In this document: in pieces, positions 10,080 to 22,789 of the stretch
Position numbering within the stretch: the first letter of the stretch is position 1
Layout of the letters: each line of letters starts with the position of its first letter
Assembly: GCA_021464245.1 (NCBI GenBank)
Contig: JADCRB010000025.1
Location: 568,659-632,658, forward strand
Source: Carallia brachiata
Taxonomy: Eukaryota > Streptophyta > Magnoliopsida > Malpighiales > Rhizophoraceae
DNA: 64,000 nucleotides
Reading direction: 5' to 3'
Translations under genes and position numbers: made by a program
Notes under the pieces: generated by a model
The model's database searches: none
Told to the model about the DNA's origin: nothing
Seen by the model: only the letters and a program-made list of their open reading frames with translations

Positions 10080-12984
10080 CGATGGGGTTGCTGCTGTCTG
10101 TTAAATAGCAATTAAAAGCCAAAAATCAGAGGGGGAAAAAAATCTTTTGCGAGAATAAAAAATCAGCAAATTTTACTCTTCATCCTGACCAGTCAGAGTT
10201 GTGAAATGGCAAATTGCAATGCTACATATTCTTCTGCACAACCCTCCCTGTGAATAGTTGCAGAGGAACAAGGCATCAGTCGCTTCGCCTGTACGACATA
10301 GGCATAAATTGGTAAAGGAATTTGCTCGCACTACGTTCACATTGCTTAAGAAATGAAGCCCAATATACCCTAGGAATCTCCAGCCATGGGGGCCATAAGT
10401 TACTGGCGGTGAAGAAGAGACAAACATCAATAAGATGACAAACCGAAAAAATGAAATCACGAGAAATGGTAAGTGCAGAAACTGTTCTGAAGGCGTCCAA
10501 ACAGAAAATAACAAGTTTGCAGTCAGTGGGGCGGTGACTTAAGAAGTGATAGTTTGTCATCTTACAATTGCCATGGAGCCGGCTGTCTAGTCACCAACGA
10601 ATAATATATGCATTAGTATGCCTGTCAAGCAGATCTTAGCGCTAAATCAATTAACCTACCACACATCCCTATTCAATGGATGGGGATTTCTGATTTGATT
10701 TTTTTTTTTATATAAATATAACTTATTTACAATTTTATATCATATTACGGGCCTAATCTACTTAAAATAAAAAATTAAAAAATAATTTTATATAACATAA
10801 AATTATTAATATATTTTACTTATTAAAAAATAAAATAAAATTAAGAAGCATGCAATGAAACGATGATACTACATCTCTCTCTTTATCTATCTCTCCACAC
10901 CCCAACCCATGTGGTCGCACTTGCAAGCGTACGTTGGTTATCTACAATGTCTTGCCTGAACATATTCCTAAACACAAGCAGAAGTGGTACCAATTGCCAA
11001 GACAGTCTTTTTGATTTTCTTCCACAATTCACTGTACCGGATTCCACGTCGATGCAAACTAGCCTGACGTAACATTGTTTCGGCTGACTAGGAAACAAGG
11101 AGACAATAACAATAGGGCTAGAATCCCGACTTATTTAACAAAAGAAAAAAAAAAAAAAAGAAAAAGCTGCTAGTATAAAAATACTCCTCATTTGCTAATT
11201 AAATATTGGTACATAGGGAGCGAAATTCTGTCAAAAAAAAAGAGCCAATACAAGCTTGTAAGTGAAGTTCATAGAATAAAAAATTATTTTTCTTTTTCAA
11301 AATTTAATTCTCCCACCAAAATATATTAGATGTGCAACAACCATAACAAAATGCAACAAAGTTTACAAAATGTACAACACCACATTATTTTACATTTTCA
11401 CTTGTAGATGCACATTTCATTATCCTTCATGTACGGTAGACCATGTCTGTTGTAAGCTATCTTGCCGTTCTTGTTCTTTATTCCTGCGTTGTGTAGGTTC
11501 ATCCGATGCCTTCATGTTGGATTTGTGTACGGACTTTGTGCGATTTAATGCAACGATTTCCTTTGGTTAAAATATATATATATAAAGTAGAATGTCAACT
11601 CATTTCTAACTCTCTTCGGACTGATTTTTCTTTGCTCAACAACCTTTTTTCCTACTCATTAAGTAAATGTTTCTTTACTACTACTATTCTCTCTGCTCTT
11701 TTTTCGTTAGAGAACCATAATAATAATAATAATAATAATACAACTACTTCAACGGAGAAGCCTACTCTATATTCTATTTTAGGATGTAATTCTAATAATT
11801 GTAAGTCGCAACAATGCAAATGAGGTTATACCCAACAGCAAGAATTTTGAATTTTGAAATTCTGCAAATAAGCTGTAATCAAGCCTGGCTTGGGTTACCG
11901 CACACCCTTCTTAATCACCCGTTGGGGTTCATCCGAATATATAAAGAAGGTAAACCTCTGTTTTTGGTTTACTTTTGGGGAATAAAGTTAAGAAATTACC
12001 AGACTAATCAAAGAGATAAAACTACATCCTAGTCCCATGCTCGAGTTAAAGGCGTCATCATGTGTCCTCACTTAAGGCAGATACCTAACATGTAGGGAAA
12101 AGAAAATGCAGGACAACCACCTGCCACATGAGGCAGCTGCAAGGCTCCTCGCGTTGTCCTGGCCACCAACACTGCCAGAGATCAAAGCAGAACTTGTTGT
12201 GGTCCTTGCAAATTGTCCATTGGCTTAATGTAAAATGTGCAAGTTATACGAATAATCATACCCAAGCTGTTTTATGCTGTAACCCAATAGTACCTGGTAC
12301 GCAACCAAGATTTATCAATCCATGGCCTAACATCATGTCGGACTTTCAGCCATTTCCCAGGTCCCTCTCTACGATACCCACTACTGTCAAGCCTACATCA
12401 CAACCCATGTAGAACTATCACCACATAAGCAGGTGATCAGCAAAATATGTTTCCCCTGTTTTTTTGCAGGTACAGTTAATTTCAATTTCACACACAACAG
12501 CAATCTTCAAGCATTTTTTCCATAATCAAAATGCTTCAATCATTTTTGGCCTCTAATCAACATGTCGAAGACTCACAATCACGTTTGGGACAAAAGAAGC
12601 AAATGGTTTAATCCATGATCTCACGTCAATCAATATTACAAGTAAAGTTTTTTACATTTGCCAGATCTAAAGCTTGACAACTTCCAAGAGGAAAGCATTC
12701 ATCGAGTTTGAATATATCAAGTCATAAACGAAGTTATGGCTAAGGGAAGTTTTTGAGGACAATTATAGCACAAAGACAGATGGAATGACAAAGGCAGGTG
12801 ATCCACAAAACACGAGAATAGTAAAATCCTAACTTATTGATCCTGTGGTCTTAACCTGGATTAGTTTCTCAAACATGCTATGACTCAGCAAAAATCAATG
12901 CAAGAGTAGATGACAAATACAATATGTGCAGAGATATAAACATAATGTTCTCAACACAAGGCTAAAATCATTGCTTATACATGT
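10080..12984. other. Intergenic stretch without a recognised gene
   Basis: Several open frames of 65-113 codons occur on both strands (for example 10,173-10,514 minus and 12,128-12,412 plus). None has recognisable domains and opposite-strand frames overlap, so they are treated as chance. An (AAT)n microsatellite is at about 11,717-11,740. The 12.4-12.98 kb part lies directly downstream of the minus-strand gene and probably includes its 3' UTR. Confidence 0.4.
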
Positions 12985-14345
12985 CTACCGCTTAGCTCGC
13001 TTGGCAAAGAACTTAAAGGTCGTCCTCGAAAATCTACTGAAGGCAAAAAATATTTGCAAGGCCGCACGACCCTTCACAATCCCCTCCCTCATGCCCCTTG
13101 CCATCCTAGCCACTGTTGCTCCTCTTTTTCCGGCTTTTGGACTGGCTACCATCTGCAATGAAGCTAAACAAGTAAAGACAGAATAAAATTCGTTGCACTT
13201 AATTCATGGCACAAGAACTAATAGTAAAAGCGTCTGGCTGCAAGGATACACATAAGTAAAACCTGGTTGAGCAATGTTAGAAAATTGGCGGAGCCTCTCC
13301 TCAGCTACGCGAACAACCCTAGTGGAGCTTTTAACACCTTGAGTAATCTCTTGGCTGGACAAGCCAATAAAATTAGACATTCATTCCATTGTCGACGATT
13401 TAAAATAGAAATAAAATTGCATTCTGCTAACCCTAAATCGCTTAGCTCCATTGTTAGGTCGCTGATCTCCATGCCTGATAACCGAATGGCAGCCATGGTA
13501 TCCGGTAGCTCTTCCCTAGTGACATCCATCAGCCTCTCAAGTGACTCTGCCGCTCTCTTGAAAGCCTTCAAACAAGTTGGCAACAAAAATTAATTATAAC
13601 TACCTCATCAATTGAAGAAGCACCAAATTTTCAACAGAGAAAAGTATCCCCAAATTTTCATACCAGAAGAGCCGGGATGGCAGAGAAAAACAGCCAGGTT
13701 GCCGAAACTGCTACCTGAAAAGGAATCGTCAATTTGCTACACGAAACAAATATTACATTCCCGAGTGTAAAAGAAAAAAAAAATAAAGAAAAAAGAAAAC
13801 TGTTCAATTCATCCCTAGTTCAGCTCGCTCCTAAACTTCCAAATTCCTATGTAAAACATCTCTGCGAGCGCAAATGCAGATTTAGACAAAATTAAGAAAC
13901 AGTATGGTATAAAATAGAAAGCAAGTACTGATTCCGATTCCGAATAGCAGTCAAATTCAGTGTTGAAAAGGGAACATATCATATATGATGATAAAATTAC
14001 CGCACAAGCAACGAGATTGAGCAAGAGCACGTGGCGTTGGGTGAAGTTCCATTGGGAGAACTGAAAAAGCATGGAACAGTGAGATGAGGGCGGTGAACCG
14101 ACGGACGCCATGTACTGAGATGAGGGATCGGGTGCTGCTGCTGCCGCCGTCGTTGCGATTGAAGCATCATTGTAGTGTGATCGCACTGTCGGATGAGAAG
14201 CGAAGGAACGGATCGGTAACCGAAGACCGCACGGACGGCAGCTGAGGGAGCGAGTCTGGGGGCAAAAATGGAACGAATTGAGGGCGTAATCGGGGTAGAT
14301 TGCAGGGTTACACTGCGATACATGTAGTTTCACCGCTCTCCACAT
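12985..14345 (-). CDS. Predicted plastid-targeted membrane protein of unknown function, five exons, about 260 aa
   Basis: Exons on the minus strand: 14,345-14,001, 13,714-13,664, 13,565-13,432, 13,354-13,263 and 13,145-12,985. All junctions are GT-AG and all phases agree, giving about 260 residues. The start MWRAVKL was chosen over an upstream in-frame ATG because the extra N-terminus is only translated (CT)n microsatellite. Residues 1-75 are rich in Ser, Arg and Ala with few acids, like a chloroplast transit peptide. Hydrophobic segments follow at about 105-117 (HVLLLNLVACA) and 116-132 (VSATWLFFSAIPALLL). Next is a well-conserved-looking helical part (AFKRAAESLERLMDVTREEL, MAAIRLSGMEISDL, QEITQGVKSSTRVVRVAEER) resembling DUF948-type membrane proteins. 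The C-terminus is very basic (TTFKFFAKRAKR). The last acceptor is ambiguous: only TAG at 13,146-13,147 keeps the frame; the GCAG seven bases upstream gives an early stop. Function unknown. Confidence 0.65.
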
Positions 14346-14361
14346 CTCATTTCCTCTGTGC

Positions 14362-14363
<2 letters not shown>

Positions 14364-14393
<30 letters not shown>
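14364..14393. repeat. (CT)n microsatellite in the 5' leader region
   Basis: About 14 CT units lie 20-50 bases upstream of the proposed start of the minus-strand membrane-protein gene, reading as (GA)n in its sense direction. GA tracts are common in plant 5' UTRs and core promoters. Confidence 0.8.
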
Positions 14394-14395
<2 letters not shown>

Positions 14396-14494
14396 CGCTC
14401 TGTCTGCGCAAACGGCAACAACAAAAGCGACGGCCGGCGTAGGACGCAGTGCAAGGTTCTCGTAACCGAATCAGACATTGAACTAAAAAGTTAA

Positions 14495-15095
14495 AAGAGA
14501 TTTAAGATTCAACCGGTTCAATAGATAAAATTACAATTAAATGGGTAAAATTGATATTTAATATTAAATATATAAAAATTAAATTTTTATATAACTTATA
14601 TAATTATATAAAATATTATATTATATAAGAATGATAATAAATATTTAAAATAAAGTGTATTTTAAAAATTATATTAATATTTATACATTAAGGATATTAT
14701 AATTAGTATAATAAAAAATATAATTTATAAAAATTAATTGAAAAAATAATATTTATAAATAGTGATTAAATATTAATTTTTAGATTTTAAAGATTAAATT
14801 AAAAATTTTAATCAATTGAGGATTAAATTAAAATTTTTAATTAAAATTAGAGTCTTAATTATAATTTAGATAAAGTTTTAGGTCAAATTATAATTTAAAA
14901 TTTTTTGGTTTAAATTGAACCGGTTCAACCGATCCGATTTTTACCGATTTTCCCGATTTTAACTAATTTTTCGATTTTTGACCGGTTGTTTTTTGTTCTG
15001 TCCGAATTCCATTTTTAAATTTGAACCGGACCGGACCTAAAATCGATTTTCAATTTTTTCAGTTGAACCAACCAGTCCGATCCGATTCTTAATTC
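14495..15095. repeat. AT-rich element bounded by ACCGGTTCAA motifs
   Basis: CAACCGGTTCAATAG near 14,510 and TTGAACCGGTTCAACCG near 14,915 bracket AT-only sequence. Further CCGGTT/GACCGG motifs run to about 15,090 (GAACCGGACCGGACC). This composition is characteristic of common non-autonomous plant repeats. There is no coding potential and the exact ends are not resolved. Confidence 0.35.
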
Positions 15096-15099
15096 ATTA

Positions 15100-16485
15100 C
15101 GCAGTCCCTGCTGAGGCTGTTTTGTTGTCGATTGACTTTAGATAGAATAGTTCCTTTTTTTATTTCATATATATATATATATGGGAAATAAAGGTAATGA
15201 ATGGAACACTTTTTTTTTTTTTTTTTTTATCAAAGAATCTCTAATAATTTGAAATTGTATTAGATTCGGATTAATTTAGAATTAAGTTAAGTGAACCTCT
15301 AATGAGAGGTAAAATTTTTTTAATATTCATTTTTTTCATACACAAACGTTAAACTTGAGACTTTGCTCAAAGAAAATTGAATTTCTTTCCAATTAAACCA
15401 ACAAGTATTAGTATGAATAGAATTTTTTTTTTTTTTTTTTTATAGTTCTAGTAGGAAGGAAGGCTTCAGCCTAAGTTTGGGCCTTATCTTGTGACCTGCA
15501 CCGTCCCATTAGTTTCGTTTGAGGCTGGCCCAAGTTTGAACCTTGTTTTTGCTCTCTTTACGTCACTAGCATTTCAGTTTCTTTATTTTTTTTACTTTTT
15601 TTGGCAAAATGTATTAATGGGTCCTCTATACTTTTTTTATTATATTCACAATATGTTTTATTTTTCAAATATACCATTCACATTTTTTTAAAATGAAAGA
15701 TCTATTTTAAAAATAAAAACTATTGTGGATACAATCCAAAACATATGTAAATATGGAGGGCAAAATTATACGTTTTATCTTTTTTCTGTCCTAGGCATGT
15801 GAAAATCTTTACTTCTCAGTATATTTTTCCTTTAAAGAATGGCTATCAGATCCAATGAGCATAAGATAAACTTAAATTTAATTAAAAATAAATATATAAT
15901 CATAGTCATAATCTATATATAATGTACAAAAATTCTAATATCTAAATTAAAATTGAAGTCTTCTTTCATACTTTCAACTTAAAATTTTACTATCTTACTC
16001 AATTTATTAAAGAAAGATAAAAGTCCTAATAATCAAACATTTTACTTATGATTAAACCATCAAATAAATCTTACTATTTCCAATCATCCCCAAAACAAAC
16101 AAACAATAGCACCATTAGACCTATAAATAAATTGATTTGGAGCAGTCTGATACTTATTTTCAATTCCAACCATTAAATAGTAGTTATAAAATTTTTAAAA
16201 TTTCAATTGGCCAAGATAAAATTAAAATTAGTTAAACTATTATTAGTAGCAATAGATCGTACTGGTCAGTTTTGACTGTTTAATCTATATTTATTAAGAA
16301 CAACTTTCTCATTTTCATTTGGTTGATTTGTTCGACAAACAAAGAAATTGATATTTAAAAAAATTCAAAATCTCACAGATTTTTTAACACAATCATGTTT
16401 ATTAAAGAAGGTGCAATTTTTCAAATGGATAATCTTGACTCGAGACCACGGCGTGAAAAACAGTTAAATCAAAGAATAACATTGA
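15100..16485. other. AT-rich spacer, no gene seen
   Basis: It contains long T runs at about 15,211-15,230 and 15,424-15,442, an (AT)n tract at about 15,170 and short chance open frames only. No domain, splice pattern or RNA gene is supported. Confidence 0.4.
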
Positions 16486-17690
16486 TTGAGTTTTCTTAGG
16501 ACTCTTACAATTCACTGGATAAGAGACAACAAAAATCAAAAGGAAAGCTTATTCACCGTAGATGGATTGTTAGAGGAGACAAGGCCTTGGGAACAGACAT
16601 CCCGCTTATTTTTTAAGTTACATATTTTTGTGGTTATAAGTTATGTAATATTGTTATTTAACCCAGTGCCGAGTCCCCTTTCCTTTATCTCAAATTCTTA
16701 AGTTCAAGGCCTTACTAGCTCCTTTTTGGTTAGTTTCTTTCTTATTTTTTTTAATTTTTTATTTATAAAAATCGGTTTCAACATCATTTTTTTTAAATTT
16801 CCTTGGCTTCCCATTTGTTATCATTTGTTATGTTTTTATTATGATAATTTTCATTTTTTAATAAAATTTGATGTGGCATATTATTTGTAGTGGACATTAT
16901 TAAAAAGGAAAAAAAATTAGAAATGTGCGGTATATCATAACATATATTTATTTATAAAATTAATAGAAATATAGGTAGAAGAAAGCTCTTCATCAAACAG
17001 TTGAGTAATAATTAAAGATTTATAATATATATTAAGATACAATAACTCATATTCAAAGATTTATAGAATTTGCAAATAAATTTCTAATGAAATAAAAATA
17101 AACAATAATTATAAAATTTTTTAGAATATTTTAATTATGTTTTTGATTTTATCCTTAATCTTAGAAAAATCTGTTTACTCTTATACAAAAGACTCAGGAA
17201 AAATCACCATAATAGAATGATGAAATGACAAAAATAATTATTAAAATAAAATTCTTAGTTAAAAATTTACCATGTCTAGGAATTCCTAATCCAAATACAT
17301 TTTTAATTGTCAAAACCAATGCGTCAGATTTATGATATGGAGGCATTCTCAAACAAAAATTTGATACAAAATAATACATAGTACGATATCATTCATGGAT
17401 ATAGTAAGGACCTCAAATAAATTATTCAACTATTAAAAAAGAAAGTTTTATCAATTGTTTTATGTATCATGACTTTTTAAGATAATGTTTTCAGCAAAAG
17501 GTTTTCTCTAAGGATTGATTACCAACCTGTCAAATTTATTTTACAAAAGAATACTAAAAATTTTGCTCGACGGCAAGATTTACTTTCAAATTTTGACTTT
17601 GATATTGAATTTATTAAAGGAGAATCTAATTATTTATCTAATTTTTTATCCAGAGAGTTTTTTTTTTATGAGAATATGAGTAAAGAAAAG
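16486..17690 (+). mobile_element. Endogenous pararetrovirus fragment, unit A (non-coding leader-like part plus decayed RNase H)
   Basis: The unit has two parts. The left (about 16,540-16,990) is non-coding, beginning with GGAGACAAGGCCTTGGGAA and containing GTAATATTGTTATTTA and GTGGACATTATTAAAAAGG. The right (about 17,230-17,690, plus strand) encodes a decayed RNase H region of Caulimoviridae-type polymerase: a NASDLWYGG-like first-aspartate motif, a NYSTIKKE motif and the IEFIKGESNYLSNFLSREF end can be read, with interrupting stops. It is the first of two tandem copies, period about 1.16 kb. The alternative is a Ty3/gypsy polymerase, but the linked coat-protein-like zinc knuckle at 21.3 kb favours a pararetrovirus. 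It cannot be functional. Confidence 0.55.
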
Positions 17691-19130
17691 CTAATAAGAA
17701 ATTTCTTTGGAAAGCTTACTCACTATAAACTGATTGTCAGAGGAGACAAGGCCTTGGGAACTCACATCCCCCCCTCATTTTTTAAGTTAGATATTTTTGT
17801 AGTCACAAGTTATGTAATATTGTTATTTAGTCCAGTGCCAAGTCCCCTTTCCCTTACCTCAAATTCTTAATTTCAAGCCCTTAATAGCCCCTTTTTGGTT
17901 GATTTCTTTATTATTATTTTTTAATTTTTTATTTATAAAAATCAGTTTCAACATCAATTTTTAAAATTTCCTTGGCTTTTCATTTGTTATCATTTGTTAT
18001 GTTTTTATTATGATAATTTTCATTTGTTATTAAATTTTCAATAAATTTTGATGTAGCATATTATGTGTAGTGGACAATATTAAAAAGGAAAAAAAAATTG
18101 GAAATGTGCGGTATATCCAAACATATATTTATTTATAAAATTAATAGAAATGAGTTTCATTAGGTGGCCAAACATTAGTAGCCATACAACATCCAGATAC
18201 CGCTTGGTTTCTACAATGAGAAGCATGTTTTATGCAACTGCAATTAAAAAATATGAATAAAAAAAACTGTAATACGTTTTCGTATCACTTTTTATTATTA
18301 CATTTTCACAAAATATGCTCCTTGTTGTACAAAATATGAGTTTGAAAATTGTTTGGCTACTAAGTTGTATGGCCACCAACTTTTTCCGAATAGAAATATA
18401 AGTACAAAGAAGCTTTTTATTAAATAGTTCAGCAACAATTAAAGATTTATAATATATATCAAGGTACAATAACTCATATTCATAAATCTATAGAATTTGC
18501 AAATAAATTTTCTAATGAAAGAAAAGACAAACAACAATTATAAAAATTTTTAGAATATCTTAATTATGTGTCTGATTTTATCTCTAATCTTAGAAAAATC
18601 TATTTACCCTTGTACAAAAGACTTAGGAAAAACTACTAGAATAGCATGATGAAATGACACAAATAATTATTAAAATAAAATCCTTAATTAAAAATTTACC
18701 ATGTCTAGGAATTCCTTATCCAAATGTATTTTTAATTGTCAAAACTAATGCGTCAGATTTATGATATAGAGGCATTTTCAAACAAAAATTTGATATAAAA
18801 TAATTCCTAGTACGATATCGTTCAGGGATTTAGCAAGGGCCTCAAATAAATTATTCAACTATTAAAAAAGAAAATTTTATCAATTGTTTTATGTATTATG
18901 GCTTTTCAAGACAATGTTTTTAGTAAAAGTTTTTTTTATTAAGGATTGATTACCAACTTGTAAAATTTATTTTAGAAAAATATGTTAAAAATTTTGTCAG
19001 TAGCAAGCTTTACTTTCAAATTTTGACTTTGATATTAAATTTATTAAATGAGATATAATTCTTTACCTGATTTTTTATCCAAAGAGTTTTTTACAAGAAA
19101 ATGAGTAAAGAAAAGGTAATAAGAGATTTC
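17691..19130 (+). mobile_element. Endogenous pararetrovirus fragment, unit B (tandem copy of unit A)
   Basis: It repeats unit A head to tail: leader-like part from about 17,700 (GGAGACAAGGCCTTGGGAA again at about 17,735) and decayed RNase H at about 18,670-19,130. The two copies differ at many positions and by a 237-bp transposon insertion present only here (18,152-18,388). After the RNase H, this copy runs into sequence absent after unit A, so the repeat boundary lies near the polymerase end. Stops and frameshifts break the frame throughout. Confidence 0.55.
18152..18388. mobile_element. 237-bp MITE with 9-bp target duplication and an empty site in the window
   Basis: AATAGAAAT flanks the insert on both sides (18,143-18,151 and 18,389-18,397). 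It occurs once, uninterrupted, at the matching place in unit A (16,962-16,970). The ends are imperfect inverted repeats: left GAGTTTCATTAGGTGGCC, right complement CGGAAAAAGTTGGTGGCC. Both continue into matching TTAGTAGCCA and ACAA blocks. There is no coding sequence. A 9-bp duplication suggests a Mutator-like origin. Confidence 0.75.
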
Positions 19131-19134
19131 TCTG

Positions 19135-20560
19135 GATTAAAAAAATCTACCACTTTTCCTCTAAGTAACCTTAACAAATCCACAATTCTTTCCTTATCTT
19201 CTTCAACAAATCGATAACCAATTCTTGGACAACTTCAACCTTCACCTAAAATCCCAACATTTGTAAAAAATTATAGTGAAGCTTTACAACTCAAACTTTC
19301 TTATGATCCAAGCACAATTTGAACTCTTTCTATTAGACCATTTTTTCCACGCGTTAGACCTTCAGCCACATTTATTAGCTAACCCAGTGAACATAAATAT
19401 GTTACTAAGGAGAATTCTTCTCCAATCTATCTCATTGAGCCTAAACATCAAACTTTACAAATTAAAACTTTATTACCCAAAATATTCCTAAAAAATTTTT
19501 ATTACATTCCTACTTACTTAACAAAGATCGCTAGTTCTATAAATTTATCATAGTTGATACAGGCTCTGCAAACATTGAGCATACCACTCAAGATGGACAA
19601 ATATTATTTTCATCACTTAAAATCAAAAGGGTTTTAACCCTTCAAGAATGGGGACAATTTACCCAGTAGTAAGAAACAATTTCTTATCATTTTGTCAAAT
19701 TTTCAAAAGAATATTATCCTTCTATCGACCATTATCACGATTATATAATAGCCTGAACAAATGTTTTATAAATTATATGACAGCGTGGACAAATGTTTTA
19801 TATTATTGTAATTGGCAACATTCATGGTCTCTCAAATCGACAACCTTGTGTCCTCGAAAGTTCCCAAGTTGGTTTCATGAATGATGACATAAATTTGGAG
19901 TCACAAAGAAGATTTTTCCAATCAAGATTATGGAAGGCTACGAATTATTCAAGGAACTTGTTCACGATTCACCTATTGACAAACTCTAGCATTTTGTCTT
20001 AACATTTGATTTATCCTAAATTATGAGCTAGATATTCACTATCAAGCAAATCTACCCATCACATTATCCTCCAGTGTTAATAAGACAAATAAGTGTCCAA
20101 TGGTGGCCTAGACTCCCACATGACAAGATTTGCAAAGCAAAGTTTCTCAATGGTTAAGCAGGCAACAATTGGGAGATAAAGATCAACAAATGACAAATCT
20201 TTTATAAACAACATTTTTGACAACCAAGAGTAAACTCTAAGTAACTTTAGCATTTACAGCACCAAAAGACAAGTATAGACAAAAACACAAGGAAGTTCTT
20301 TCACAAGTATTAGATGATGATACGTCACAATCAAATTCCTGTTACAATAATGGAGATCCAATTATGGAGATTGGATTCTTTACCTTTACAGCTAAGGGAC
20401 AAAGACAAAGAAAAGAAAAGTTTTCAAACTTAACATCATGAGAAACAACATTATATTTACTTCAGTTTGTGATGTCATGTCTTTAATCAATTATGCAACT
20501 TTGTACATGTTAGCATTTACGTCACTAGGTACATTTTCATGAATATAAATAAGTGTACAT
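19135..20560 (+). other. Decayed sequence continuing from pararetrovirus unit B
   Basis: Plus-strand reading gives short, protein-like stretches broken by many stops directly after the unit B RNase H. The coding bias looks inherited from a real reading frame, but I recognise no domain. It could be a downstream ORF of the same virus or another viral region. No intact frame exceeds 80 codons. Confidence 0.3.
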
Positions 20561-20979
20561 AGTAACATATCAGTAGCACGAATTGGATAAGCAATTCAAC
20601 AAAGCTTGTTGATTTTCACTGCTATGAATTTTTTCCTCTTTTTAAGGTTTTTAAATTTCAATAAAATTTAATATTTGATTATATTGAGTGTTTTAAATTA
20701 TGAATTTTGAAATTATTAGTGATAATTTATGAATAAAAATAAATATTACGAAAGTTTTTTCATGAAACTTCACGAAAGCTCTTAAATTGTAGGGTAACAC
20801 TAAGTCCACCTAAGATTTAGTTTTAAAAATAAAAGTAAAATTACAAAATACTTCTTGCCATAACAACAAAATGACTAATTTGTGAAGAATCGTAAAAAAA
20901 ATTATATGCTATATATCACTAATCATAATTTACTATCTAAAAATGTAATTCAATTTTTTACAAGGCAATCTCTATTGTC

Positions 20980-21665
20980 TTTATAGTCATTCTCAATTTA
21001 TTTCTGCATCTGATATCTTATCAATTATTTCTATAAAAAAATTGGCATCTTCTGTTATAACATTCATATGACCACAAGCTTCATTACAAGATATTGCAGA
21101 ATGTATGTCACTATCATCAGAACTATTGTAATAATTTGAGGAGTCTTCTTGTATTTGAAATATTTCATCTCCTGATTCATTATTTAATTCATCATCTGTT
21201 TCAGAATTTCCTTTAAAAATAGTTATTATCTTATTTTTAATCTTTTCTTCTAATTCTAATATTTGTACCTTTTCTTTTAACTTGCATTGGGTTTTTTAAT
21301 GTTCTGTTTGACCGCATTTGTGGCAAATAACAAGTTTCTTTTTTATTAGATACCTTTTTCTTCTTATTTTTATAATATGACTTATATGGATTTCTAAAAT
21401 TTTGTGATTTGTGTTGTTGATAGTTCTTATAAGGGGTAGATCTTTTATATTTCTTAATATTTTGTTTCTTAAGTTTAGAAGGTGTTAAAATTGTTTTATA
21501 ACAATATTGTGCTCAAAAAGACCCTAATTCTTGTCTGCTTTCCCTATTCCATTTTTCATTTGTTAACTTCATAGCAATACATTTATTTAAACCTTCATTA
21601 TTAATATAGGCTATAATACCTCAATAAGACAAATAGTCATAGGGTATACTATTATTACCAGTATT
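20980..21665 (-). pseudogene. Endogenous pararetrovirus coat-protein-like fragment (zinc knuckle and acidic tail), broken
   Basis: On the minus strand a CCHC zinc knuckle with C-X2-C-X4-H-X4-C spacing lies at about 21,284-21,325, with an in-frame stop inside it. A lysine-rich stretch precedes it. A Lys/Glu-rich segment and then an acidic Ser/Asp/Glu/Asn-rich tail follow (to about 20,990). This order is characteristic of Caulimoviridae coat-protein C-termini, which bind the viral genome. The orientation is opposite to the RNase H units at 17-19 kb, so the viral block is rearranged. Stops prevent any product. Confidence 0.5.
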
Positions 21666-22469
21666 AGACCCATACGATGTGTAGGCTCATCAAATTTTGT
21701 TCAAAATTTTATTTTCACTTGTATTTTATTTAAAATAAAAAATTAAAAAGACATTCAAATATTGAATATTATCTTTTAAGAAAAAATTAGAAATAATTTC
21801 TTCTGATTACATGTGATCCAAACTAAATTTACTTTTATAAGTAATTTAGAATTAAAAAAATAAGGAAAAAGCACCGATAAAATAAAGAACATAGTTCTCA
21901 AACCAAACCGCAAAGTCTCTGACTTCAATTGATCTACACAAAATATAAAGAATAATATTTCTTTTAAAAAAGCTTAATTGATTTTCTCTAATACTAGCAA
22001 AAGCAAAAAAAAAAAAAAAAAAAGAAACAAACAAAGTGGCTTCTATTTTAAAAAACCCAAAACAAAAAAAAGATGACTAAAAAAAAAGAAAAAGAAAATA
22101 GCTAGTTTTCGAGATTGCTGTCACTTTGTACTTGAAAGTGACAAGAAAGGTTGACCTGCCACCAAGCTTACAATTGACAACATAAAAATAAATGGAAACA
22201 AATTATTATCATCCAATCAATGATCAAATCATCACTAATTGCTTAAATAACAAATCAAACTATAAATTCTTGGGACACTAGGAAAAACAGAAGTATCAAT
22301 TTTTTTTCTAAAAAAATGTAATTGGCATTCCTAATTAAATTAAAAGAAAGAAAAAATAACGCATGTTAAAAATTAGCATCGATTGTCCTCAATAAATTGT
22401 AGTGCTTGAATGGCTTAAGACTAGAGGGAACTTTGCATGAAATCCAAATTCACTTTTCAATATTTCTTT

Positions 22470-22781
22470 TTAGCATTGAGGATAGAAAAACAAAAACTCA
22501 GATTTCAGTAAAAGACAATCCTCCCATATTGAAAAAATAAGCCTAGCTTCTTCTTGCTCTTCCAACACCTTACGCTTCATTACCCTTTTGGCCATTATTT
22601 CTCTAAAATATGGATTTAAATCAGCTAAAGACCTAACTTGCAAAAAAAAAGAAAAAAAAACGATAGGGAAATTGATTACTAGGCCAGTATAATATAAGAT
22701 AAGAGAAAAAGTAAAAAAAGTATCTATGTTGATCTTTTCCGTCATATTCTCTGCTACAAATTGTTGTAAACTTAACAGCAC
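22470..22781 (-). pseudogene. Exon-like fragment, unknown protein
   Basis: Within a 103-codon minus-strand frame, the stretch from about 22,630 to 22,515 reads like real protein (SLADLNPYFREIMAKR, then KRKVLEEQEEARLIF). It is preceded by a T-rich tract and TTGCAAG that could be an acceptor. The upstream half is A/T-driven and looks intronic. No neighbouring exon was found, so it is best seen as a captured or orphan exon. Family unknown. Confidence 0.25.
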
Positions 22782-22789
22782 TTAGGCCA

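Noticed and set aside
10173..10560. 113- and 94-codon minus-strand frames
   Set aside because: Two overlapping frames on one strand with no motif or neighbouring exon.
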